Assembly: GCA_039798065.1 (NCBI GenBank)
Contig: JBDKGS010000094.1
Coordinates: 1 to 13,572, forward strand
DNA from: UBA5070 sp039798065
GTDB lineage: Bacteria > Fibrobacterota > Fibrobacteria > UBA5070
DNA: 13,572 nt
Direction of reading: 5' to 3'
In this document: in pieces, positions 1 through 7,900 of the stretch
Position numbering within the stretch: position 1 is the stretch's first letter
Layout: each line of letters begins with the position of its first letter
The notes under the pieces: model-generated
Databases searched by the model: none
The model's input: only the letters and a program-made list of their open reading frames with translations
What the model was told of the DNA's origin: nothing
Translations under genes and position numbers: made by a program

Positions 1-693
1 CGCGGTCCACGGCAGGTAGGTGGTGAAGGATCGCTTCACGGCCTGCTTGTCGATCGGGCTGGCTTCGGTCACGTAATGCGACACGTCGGCGATGTGCACG
101 TCCAGGCGCCATCCGCCGTTGGGATGGGTCTCCACGCCCACCGCGTCGTCGTGGTCGTGTGCGTTCCAGGGATCGATGGTGTAGACCTCGTCCTGGCGGC
201 AATCGCGGCGACCGACAAAATCCGCCTCGGTCGGCTCCTTGTACTTGTCGGCCTGCTCCTTGACCGGGCGCGGGAACAGACCAGGCAGCTCGTGCGCGTC
301 GGCGAACAATTTCTGCACGGCCTTCCAGCTGGGGCCGGTGTAGGCGTGTTTCCAGTTGGAGCCTTCGCGCGGCAAACGCTCGGGTTCGCTCTGCTTGGGC
401 TGGCGCCGACCCGCCTCCACATCGCGCACATCGTCGCGAGCCTTGTTGCGTTCGGCGCGGGTGGGACGATCGCGCACCGCGTGGATGCGGTCGCGGGAGC
501 CGATGCGGATCTTGCCTTCGTCGATCAGGCTCATGAGCGCGTCCTGGACGGCGGGAACCTGGTCCTTGGGCACGTTGAGGAGATGGCGAAGATCGCGGAA
601 CGTGCCTGCCTCGTAGCCTTCGGCGTGCACGATCTCCATGATTTCCTTCGACCAGATGCGCTTTTCCATTCGTTCGTTCCAAGGGCCGGACAT
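1..693 (-). CDS. rnr: Ribonuclease R-type 3'-5' exoribonuclease (RNB family), 5' part only
   Basis: The frame opens with ATG at 693 behind a good ribosome binding site (AAGGAG, 5 nt spacing) and runs off the left edge after 231 codons. Residues about 12-70 look like the winged-helix domain found at the N-terminus of RNase R. Residues about 160-230 are the start of the RNB catalytic domain: a TIDP motif followed by AHDHDDAV, with acidic residues D174, D180, D182 and D183 spaced as in the magnesium-binding aspartates of E. coli RNase R, then VHIADVSHYV. The enzyme degrades structured RNA processively from the 3' end in the cytoplasm. The first catalytic Asp lies about 100 residues closer to the N-terminus than in E. 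coli, and I see no cold-shock-domain motifs between the winged helix and RNB. The family call is firm. RNase R rather than RNase II is inferred from the winged helix. The C-terminus (S1 domain) cannot be seen. Confidence 0.88.
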   Translation of the reverse strand, partial: MSGPWNERMEKRIWSKEIMEIVHAEGYEAGTFRDLRHLLNVPKDQVPAVQDALMSLIDEGKIRIGSRDRIHAVRDRPTRAERNKARDDVRDVEAGRRQPKQSEPERLPREGSNWKHAYTGPSWKAVQKLFADAHELPGLFPRPVKEQADKYKEPTEADFVGRRDCRQDEVYTIDPWNAHDHDDAVGVETHPNGGWRLDVHIADVSHYVTEASPIDKQAVKRSFTTYLPWTA

Positions 694-859
694 CGTGTCT
701 CCTTTATCTGCGGGAACCTGTTCCCTTTAGTCTAGCATGCCGGACCCGAACGAGCACATCGTTTCCTGGTCGACAACGTTTGTCAAGCAACCTAGCTCGT
801 CCGCGGGAACGATCCGAACTTCGCGCAAAACCACCGCCCGGGTACCGCCGCGCTGTGGC
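694..859 (-). promoter_or_regulatory. Intergenic region upstream of rnr with candidate promoter and palindromes
   Basis: This 166-nt gap separates the DUF218 stop from rnr. On the minus strand a perfect TTGACA (786-781) is followed 17 nt later by a weak AACGAT (763-758), a possible sigma-70-type promoter. The -35 box overlaps the palindrome GACAACGTTTGTC (772-784). A second inverted repeat, GGGAAC-ct-GTTCCC (712-725), lies about 20 nt before the rnr start codon. No transcription terminator with a U-run is visible after the DUF218 gene. The promoter call is tentative because the -10 box is poor. Confidence 0.3.
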
Positions 860-1594
860 TTATCGCTTCCAGGCGGGAGGAGGCAAGGCGCCGAGTTGGT
901 CTCCGCCGTGCAACGCATGGTTCCTGATCTGCGACGGATCGACGGCTTTCCACTGTTCGAGCAGGACCCACGATGCGCGCTTGGTCCACTCCATGAGTTT
1001 CGACTTGAATCCCTCGCGATCGGTCCATCCCGCGTCCCAACGCGAATCGGGGGCTGGCTGGAAGGCCCACACCATGTCGCCGCGCGAAACCTTTTCGAAG
1101 ATGGACGCCGCGCGCCAGACGTGGAAACCGCTGGTGATCACCACCGCCGTGTCGACCTTTCGCTCGCGGAAGAACGCATGCATCATCACCGCCTCGTCCA
1201 TGGTGGAGGTGCATGCGCTGCGCATCTCCAGCACCCGCCCCTTCTCGATGGAATCGAGGGCAAGCATGCGGGTCCAAATCATGGAGTAATAGACCCCGCC
1301 ACCGATGTGCACACCCGAAACGATCAGCGTGTCGATCCGTTTGTCGCGAAGCATCCGCGCCCCTTCGAGGACCCGTTCGCCATCGGGCGATTGGCCGTCG
1401 AGCACGAAACCGTAGCGCGCATGCCGTGGTGCAGGCGCGAAGGCCCCGGGAGCCGAGGCTCTCCAGAGGCACAGACCGATCCAGCCAAGGACGATGGCGA
1501 CGACGACCAGACGCCAACGCCATTTGGGCGCGACCTCGACATGGATCCGGTGCGATGGGACGAGTCCACGGGGATACGGCGACGGAACGGGCAT
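860..1594 (-). CDS. Membrane-anchored DUF218 (YdcF/SanA-like) protein
   Basis: This 244-residue protein has a basic N-terminus and one predicted membrane helix at about 27-46. It continues with a DUF218-type fold: YGFVLDGQ (61-68), a LIVSG strand at 90-94, an S/T-rich segment with the conserved acidic position (STMDEA, 130-135), and VVITSGFHVWRA (151-162), the typical 'S..H..RA' signature. Family members (SanA, YdcF, ElyC) affect envelope and vancomycin-related phenotypes, but their reaction is unknown. The start at 1594 sits only 3 nt after the phosphatase stop and has AGGA upstream within that gene's end, so the two are probably translationally coupled. The TAA stop is at 862-860. Family is reasonably sure; function is not. 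Confidence 0.78.
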   Translation of the reverse strand: MPVPSPYPRGLVPSHRIHVEVAPKWRWRLVVVAIVLGWIGLCLWRASAPGAFAPAPRHARYGFVLDGQSPDGERVLEGARMLRDKRIDTLIVSGVHIGGGVYYSMIWTRMLALDSIEKGRVLEMRSACTSTMDEAVMMHAFFRERKVDTAVVITSGFHVWRAASIFEKVSRGDMVWAFQPAPDSRWDAGWTDREGFKSKLMEWTKRASWVLLEQWKAVDPSQIRNHALHGGDQLGALPPPAWKR

Positions 1595-1597
1595 ACG

Positions 1598-3313
1598 TCA
1601 ATTCCTGTCGAATTGGTTGATGGTCGAATCCGTGGACGTCGATGTCGAGGTGGACGGAACCAGAAGGATGGTGGCGGTGGTCCCGCCGAAGTCGTACCAC
1701 AATTCCGAAGCGATCTTGCGGACCAGGAAAACGCCTCGGCCATGGTCCAACCCAAGCCGTTCGGGATCGCGCGGATCGGGAAGCGAAGCGGGATCGAAAC
1801 CCGGACCTTCGTCCTGTACCGCGAACAGGATTTCCGAACGGTTGATGGACCAGGTGCAGCGCGCCTTGCCATCGGGTTTTTCACCAAGCCCATGCACCAG
1901 GGCGTTCACGCACAATTCGGAGGCCGCCAATTGGGCCTTGCGCGCGTCGCGAGCCGACCATCCGCTTTCGATCATTTCGGTCTTCATGATCTCGACCAGA
2001 TCCCAAGCGGCCTGCGACGATCCGAAATCGCGGATGCGAGGCATCCGGCTCCCCGGGAAACGATGCAGGATTCCCGGACGCCCCGGTCGCGTGGACAGGA
2101 TGTCGACCGCGAGAAACGTCTTGTCGTCTTCGCGTCCGTCGTCGACCAACCCGGGGTATTCCTCCTCCACCCGGGCCAGGACCTCCGTGGGATCGACACC
2201 GTGGCCTTCTGCAAGACGTGTCACGAACGCTTCGTAGCCGAGCCTTTTTCCCGACACGCCCGCGGCTTCGTAGTAGCCGTCGGTGAACAGACATATTCTG
2301 TCGCCGGGATTCAGGACTTCGGTTTCTTCGCGGTAGGCGCCGTTCTCCACGATTCCCAGGAACAACCCCTTGGAAGCCAGCGACTTTTTCGTTCCGTCGG
2401 GATGCAGCACCACCGGCCTTGGATGCGAGGCGCGACAGAAACTGAGCTCGAGGGTTTCCAGATCCAACACTCCATAAAAAGCCGTGACGTAGTGGCCCAG
2501 CGCCAGCGAGCGACGAAGATCGCGATTCATCCCCTCGAAGACTTTTGCGGGCGAAGCACCCGGCGACGCGTGGTTCAGAAAACTCATGCGAACCAAGGCG
2601 GCCTCGAACGCCGCGGGCAGACCATGGCCGGAAACGTCGGCGACGAACAATCCCAAATGGGTTTCGTCCAACACCACCACATCGTAGAGATCGCCACCCA
2701 CCGGCCGCGAAGGCAGATACCGGACATGGAAGGCGAGCCCCTCCAGATGCGGAAGCTCGCGAGGCAGAAGGCCTTGCTGGATTTCGCGAGCCATCTCCAG
2801 CTCCGACTGCAACGCGTCGGTAAGACGCCCCAGTGCGGCGTTGCGGTCGACCAACTGCTTGCGGGCCGACGAAAGATCGGTGACGTCGCGCAGACGCATG
2901 ACCGCCTCGCGAGCCGCATCCTTGCTGGTCTGGAGCGGGAAGGTGTGCACTTCCAGGATCCGATTTGGTTCTTGGGCCCACGAGATTTCCATGGGTCCGA
3001 GAGGTCGGCGTTCGCTCATGCACGCACGGAACAATGGATGCGTGGCGGCCAGCTGCGGAACGGTGTCGGTCAGACATTTTCCGACAAGCGCGGCGAACGG
3101 CATTCCCACCAGGTCGGCGAACGCGCGGTTCACGCGGAGCACGCGCATGTCCACGTCGGCAACGAGCATGGGGTCGACGTGGTCGAAGACCGCTTCGAGA
3201 TGGTTCTTGGATCGCTGGATGCGCCTCCCCAGAACCAAGGCCAGCACCGAGACCGCGAAGCCACCCACGCCGATGGCGACGCTGGCCAGGTCGAAGGGAA
3301 GCCATCCGTTCAT
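1598..3313 (-). CDS. PAS / PP2C (SpoIIE-type) phosphatase fused to an anti-sigma-type HATPase domain
   Basis: The 571-residue protein has one membrane helix at about 8-28 and a PAS-like sensor at about 36-145. A short helical linker with the EMAREIQQGLLP motif (173-184) precedes RsbU-like phosphatases. The PP2C/SpoIIE domain spans about 190-405 and carries GGDLYD (206-211), VADVSGHG (224-231), FTDGYYEA (343-350) and EDD (395-397), the metal-binding acidic sites. A C-terminal GHKL ATPase of the RsbW/SpoIIAB type follows (about 425-553), with N-box E466/N470, DEGPGFDP (501-508) and a glycine-rich lid at 521-527. The family acts in partner switching: the phosphatase dephosphorylates an anti-sigma antagonist and the kinase rephosphorylates it or binds sigma. 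Both halves look intact. An S/T repeat tail (554-564) follows. The ATG overlaps the rimI stop as ATGA. The partner antagonist and sigma factor are not in this window. Confidence 0.88.
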   Translation of the reverse strand: MNGWLPFDLASVAIGVGGFAVSVLALVLGRRIQRSKNHLEAVFDHVDPMLVADVDMRVLRVNRAFADLVGMPFAALVGKCLTDTVPQLAATHPLFRACMSERRPLGPMEISWAQEPNRILEVHTFPLQTSKDAAREAVMRLRDVTDLSSARKQLVDRNAALGRLTDALQSELEMAREIQQGLLPRELPHLEGLAFHVRYLPSRPVGGDLYDVVVLDETHLGLFVADVSGHGLPAAFEAALVRMSFLNHASPGASPAKVFEGMNRDLRRSLALGHYVTAFYGVLDLETLELSFCRASHPRPVVLHPDGTKKSLASKGLFLGIVENGAYREETEVLNPGDRICLFTDGYYEAAGVSGKRLGYEAFVTRLAEGHGVDPTEVLARVEEEYPGLVDDGREDDKTFLAVDILSTRPGRPGILHRFPGSRMPRIRDFGSSQAAWDLVEIMKTEMIESGWSARDARKAQLAASELCVNALVHGLGEKPDGKARCTWSINRSEILFAVQDEGPGFDPASLPDPRDPERLGLDHGRGVFLVRKIASELWYDFGGTTATILLVPSTSTSTSTDSTINQFDRN

Positions 3314-3792
3314 GGAACGGCCGTCGATCCGTCGAGCAGGTCGGCGAAGTAGAGGAAGGCGTCTTCTCCGTTGTCGGCGTAGTAGGCGCGGCGCACACCC
3401 ACCTTGCGATACCGGAGGGATTCGTACATGGCGATGGCGGCGACGTTCCCGGCGCGCACTTCCAGGTGCGCGGCGGTGGCTCCGCGGTTGACCGCCCATT
3501 TGAGAGCCTGCGAGATCATCCCCTTGCCCAGTCCGCGTCGGCGCAGTTCGGGATCCACTCCGACGGTCCCGATGTGGAATTCGTCGGCGGTGATCCAGCC
3601 GCAGAGATATCCGACCACTCCCGTTTGGGAATCTTCCAGGACGCGATTGAAGCCTTCGTCGCCCCGCGACAGCTCGTCGCGGAAATGACCCACCGTCCAG
3701 GAATGACCTTGACATATTTTGTCAAGCATGGCCACGGCGGCAAGATCGCCCTCCTCCATGCGCCTCCAACGGAGTTCGACGGTCGCGTTCAT
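3310..3792 (-). CDS. rimI: RimI-type GNAT N-acetyltransferase
   Basis: This 160-residue single-domain GNAT protein has its acetyl-CoA pyrophosphate loop RRRGLGKGM at 84-92. The RimI-typical C-terminal half, LEVRAGNVAAIAMYESLRYRKVG, starts at 110 and is followed by RRAYY and NGEDAFLY (141-148). RimI acetylates the N-terminal amine of ribosomal protein S18, and RimI-like enzymes can act on other protein N-termini or lysines. The start at 3792 overlaps the kinase stop as ATGA and has AGGA just upstream. Unusually for rimI there is no tsaB/tsaD partner next to it; it sits between a lipid kinase and a signalling phosphatase. A broader protein acetyltransferase role is possible. Confidence 0.8.
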   Translation of the reverse strand: MNATVELRWRRMEEGDLAAVAMLDKICQGHSWTVGHFRDELSRGDEGFNRVLEDSQTGVVGYLCGWITADEFHIGTVGVDPELRRRGLGKGMISQALKWAVNRGATAAHLEVRAGNVAAIAMYESLRYRKVGVRRAYYADNGEDAFLYFADLLDGSTAVP

Positions 3793-4787
3793 TTCCTGAT
3801 TTCTCCCGAAAGCAGCCGCACGCGGCCGTGGTGCGCGATCTCGAGACGGTTGGAGGCCAGCAGGTCGGCACGCCCCTCGCCGTCGACCTGCAAGGCGTTG
3901 CTGCCGGTCCAGGTGGCATCGAGCGAGCGCACCTGCCAGACGGGCAACCGCTTCTGGATCAGCTGGTGGATGGGGCGCACCGGCCCCGAAAGCGCGAGTG
4001 CCCCGTAGTGCCAAAGCTTTGGAATGGCCATCACGGTGAGCAAGCCGTCGTCGGAACGAGTCCGGCCGGGACGCAACATGCCCCCTGCGTAGGAGCAGAT
4101 GTTGAGGGCCAGGACCGAGCGGTAGCCACCGAATCCGCGATCCAGGACCGACCCGTCGGAAAGTGTCATGCGCAAGCGGAAATCCGATGGCAGGCGGCGA
4201 GCAAGGCACTGCATGCCCGCACGCGCGAACCGGAGTTTGTTCCCCGCCACCGAATGGGGCGAGCCTGACAGATCCCGTCGACTCCCGAAGGTTTCCGTCA
4301 CCCAGCCGTCGGCTCCAAAGGACAGGTAGTTGGCCATCACGGCGTTCTCGCCCACCCGCCAAAGATCCAGCGGCGAGACCCGGTCCTGCAAGAGCGATTC
4401 CACCAGGGGCTTGAGCCCCAGATGCGCGAACACGCGCAGGAGATTGAGCTCGCGGGCCAGGTCGTTGCCTGTGCCCAAAGGGATCACGCCAAGTGCCGCA
4501 TGGGGATTGTCCGCGAGGCGCAGACCTTCCATCGCCTGCCCGATCGTGCCGTCGCCACCTGCCACGATCAGACGGTCGGACGATCCGAACAATTCGCGCG
4601 CCTGTTCCACCACTCGGCCGTGCTCGGTGACCTGGCGCGTCCATTGATCGGGGCCAAGGCCCAATTCTTCCAGAATTTTTGGCAAGTCGTCAAAAACCGA
4701 CCGGCCTTTGCCACTGCCGGAAACTGGATTGACGAGAAAAGCATACCGGTGGCCCGGAGTCATCCGGGCGGCATTGGAAGGGATCAT
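3789..4787 (-). CDS. Diacylglycerol/lipid kinase family protein (DagK/YegS-like)
   Basis: The 332-residue protein has the DAGK catalytic signature: NPVSGSGKG (20-28), GGDGT (77-81) and PLGTGNDLAR (103-112). A C-terminal beta-sandwich half contains SDDGLLTV and ends in LEIAHHGRVRLLSG. Family members phosphorylate diacylglycerol, sphingoid bases or phosphatidylglycerol at the inner membrane using ATP; the substrate here cannot be read from sequence. The start was set at 4787. An ATG at 4763 (before PGHRYAFLVNP) fits the usual family N-terminus better, and neither has a convincing ribosome binding site. This is the first gene of the left-hand coupled group and overlaps rimI by 4 nt. Confidence 0.87.
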   Translation of the reverse strand: MIPSNAARMTPGHRYAFLVNPVSGSGKGRSVFDDLPKILEELGLGPDQWTRQVTEHGRVVEQARELFGSSDRLIVAGGDGTIGQAMEGLRLADNPHAALGVIPLGTGNDLARELNLLRVFAHLGLKPLVESLLQDRVSPLDLWRVGENAVMANYLSFGADGWVTETFGSRRDLSGSPHSVAGNKLRFARAGMQCLARRLPSDFRLRMTLSDGSVLDRGFGGYRSVLALNICSYAGGMLRPGRTRSDDGLLTVMAIPKLWHYGALALSGPVRPIHQLIQKRLPVWQVRSLDATWTGSNALQVDGEGRADLLASNRLEIAHHGRVRLLSGEIRK

Positions 4788-4979
4788 ATCGGACTAGGTG
4801 TAACGATACAACATTGCGGCGTGCTCGGCCTCGCCGAGGATCGAAATCACCTCCATTAACAGACTCGGCTCAGGCATGCGAACGAGGCGTGGTTGACCGA
4901 ACCATGGTGAACGAGCCTGAACCCGACCAGCGGCTTTGCAACCGATCGTAAACGGCAAATCGCGATTTACGGACAAGCT
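4788..4979 (-). other. 192-nt gap between carboxylase and lipid kinase
   Basis: No supported gene lies here. The minus strand holds a dyad just after the carboxylase stop: CGTAAA (4947-4952) pairs with TTTACG (4966-4971), overlapping the 12-bp palindrome AAATCGCGATTT (4957-4968). It has no following U-run, so it is not a classical intrinsic terminator. A 27-codon open frame ending at 4794 (MPEPSLLMEVIS...) has no ribosome binding site. The kinase promoter probably lies here, but I cannot point to convincing boxes. Confidence 0.4.
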
Positions 4980-7900
4980 CTAAGGCTCCAGCACCACCAA
5001 AATCTGGCCTGGCACCACCGACTGCCCGCTGCGGCAGCGGATTTCGCGAACCGTGCCCGATGCGGGAGCGGCGACGGGCGACTCCATCTTCATGGATTCC
5101 AGCACCACGACGGTGTCGCCTTCGGACACGACCTGTCCGACCTCCACGGCCACTTTCCAGACGCTTCCAGGCAGATCGGCGGCGATTCCCTCGCATCCGG
5201 CGGGCACTCCCGATTCCGATTCGGTGGTGACCATCGCGTCCACCGTGGCGGCCACGTCGAGTCCCGTCGCCTTCCAATGTTCGCGCTCGGCCTGGAATGC
5301 GGCACGCTGGACGGTGCGGAAGGATTCGATGGATTCGGCGTTTTGGGACAGAAATTGTCTGTAATCCGCCATCCGGAACACCGATTCCTCGATGCGCAAG
5401 GACGCGCGTCCGCGCGGGAATTCCTCGCGCAACCGAAGCAGCTCGTCGGCCGAGACCTCGTGGAAGCGGATCACGTCGAAGAACCGCAAAAGCCACGGCT
5501 TGACGAATTCCGTCGTGGGCTTCCAGCGATTCCACATCTGCACCGTACGGCCCACGAACTGGTAGCCGCCCGGGCCTTCCATGCCGTACACGCACATGTA
5601 GGCGCCACCGATCCCCACCGCGTTTTCGGGAGTCCAGGTTCGGGCGGGATTGTACTTGGTGGTGACCAGACGATGGCGCGGATCCAGCGGCGTGGCCACC
5701 GGAGCCCCCAGGTACACGTCGCCAAGGCCCAACACCAGGTACTGGGCGTCGAAGACGATCCGTTTCACCTCTTCGATGGAATCGAGTCCGTTGACGCGCC
5801 GGATGAACTCGATGTTGGAGGGGCACCAGGGCGCATCGGGGCGCACCGTGGCCATGTATTTCTCGATGGCCAGGCGGGTGGACGGATCGTCCCACGACAA
5901 CGGCAGGTGGACCACACGGTTGGGGAATTCCATCTCGTCGACCGGAGGCAGATCGTCTTCCAGCGACAAAATCCGTCCAAGCAGGGTCGACCGTTCCACG
6001 ATCCGCGGATCGAAGATGACCTGCAGGCTGCGGATGCCGGGCGTGAGCTCGCGGATCCCGTCGATCTTCGCGGTGCGCACGGCTTCCCACAAGGCGTGCA
6101 CTCGCAGACGCAGCTCCAGATCCAGGGCCATGGGGCCGAATTCGACCAGGAACGCGTCGTCGCCGTCCTGTCGCACCAGCAGCGCGGGCTTGTCCATGTC
6201 CGCTTCGCGGGAATGCAGACGGATTCCGTCGGACACTTCCCGCCAGGCGGCCCGAGAGGGTGCCTTGGCGACAACCGGAATCTCGCCCTTGGTGAACGCC
6301 TCGAGCGCGGATTCCTGCGCGTCCTGCAAAGCGCGTGCATCGGGGTGCGACAGCGGACGGAATTCGACTTCGTCGCCGGCGCGCAACTGGCCCAGCTTCC
6401 ACAGTTCGGCCAGCGCGATGGTGGCGGGGCAAGCGAACCCGCCCAACGACGGGCCGTCGGGCCCGAGGATCACCGGCATGTCTCCGGTGAAGTCGACCGT
6501 ACCCACCACGTAGGCGTTGTCGTGGAGATTGGACGGATGCAGACCCGCCTCGCCGCCGTCGGGCCGCGCCCATTTCGGCTTCGGCCCGATCAACCTCACT
6601 CCGGTGCGGTCGGAGTTGTAGTGGACCTTCCACGAAGCCGCGTAGAAATCGTCGATGTCTTCGTCGCGGAAATAATCGGGGCTGGCCTGCGGCCCAGGCA
6701 AGACGCCGATTTCCCATTTCGTGGCCATCTGCGGACGCAACGATGGGGGAACCACGCGAATTTCACCGACAGATTCCGTCAAGGCCAACGCGAGCAGGTC
6801 GCCCGAGCGGACAGCCCGCCCGCCATGGCCGCCGAACCCGCCCAGCGTGAAGGTGGAACGCGACCCCAGATATTCGGGAACGTCGAAACCTCCGGCCACG
6901 GCAAGCACCCCTCGGGCACCAGCTCCCGACACGGCCTTGGTCTTCAGAATCTGTCCGGCCATCCAAGTGAAAGGTGTCCACGGTTCGACGGGTCGTCCGT
7001 CCAGCGTCGCCGCGAAATCGGCGCCACCAAGACACGCGGTACAATCCACGTGGGCCTTGAGCGACGGCCCCTTCAACACGAATTCCAAAGCCGCCGCACC
7101 TTCGGGATTGCCCACGGCGAGGTTCGCCAACCGATGCGACAGCGAATCCATGGGCCCCGATGGGGGAATGCCCACATCCCAATGCCCGGAGCGGCCCGGC
7201 CAGTCCTGCACAGTGGTCTGGGCGCCACCCTCCAGGATTTCCAGGACCGGCTCCTTGGGCTCGATGCTGGCCAGCATCCCGGTCCAGACCTTGCCCTCGC
7301 GAAATTCCGGTGACGCCAAAATCTGTCTGAGGTAGGTCCGGTTGGTGCCGATCCCGCAAAGTCGCGTGGCCGCCAGCGCCTGGTCCAGTTTGGCGATGGC
7401 TTCGGATCGGGTGGGGGCGTGCACGATCAGCTTGGCGACCATGGGATCGTACCACGGCGGCACTTCGCATCCCGTTTCCACCCAGGTTTCCACCCGCGCT
7501 CCTGGCGGGAAGACAACTTCTGTCAATCGCCCCGATGATGGAGCGAATTGCCGCACCGGATCTTCGGCATAGAGGCGCGCTTGCATGGAAACCCCGCGAC
7601 GCGCTGGAATCGCCACCGGCAAGAACGACTCGCCAGCACCTTGGCGCACCATCCATTCGACCAGATCGATCCCCACGACCTCCTCGGTGACGCCGTGCTC
7701 CACCTGCAGCCGGGTGTTGACTTCCAGGAACCAGAATTCGCCGGTGTCGGCATCCAGAACGAACTCCACCGTTCCCGCCGACCGGTACTGGACCGATTCG
7801 CACAACAGCACCGCCACTCGCGACAATTCTTGTCGCGTCTCTTCCGAGATCCCCGGCGCGGGAGTTTCTTCCAGAACCTTCTGGTTGCGGCGCTGTGCGG

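Noticed and set aside
737..3352. Long plus-strand open frame of about 870 codons
   Set aside because: It is antisense to the phosphatase, RimI start region and DUF218 genes, has no recognisable domain, and is the usual open shadow of GC-rich coding DNA.
4794..4874. Small open frame MPEPSLLMEVIS... of 27 codons
   Set aside because: It has no ribosome binding site and no recognisable family. It could be a leader peptide or remnant, but nothing supports it.
4947..4971. Intrinsic terminator after the carboxylase
   Set aside because: The dyad is short and AT-rich and lacks a following U-run on the minus strand.
5277..7313. Long plus-strand open frame of about 680 codons
   Set aside because: It is antisense to the carboxylase, whose domains and catalytic motifs are continuous on the minus strand.
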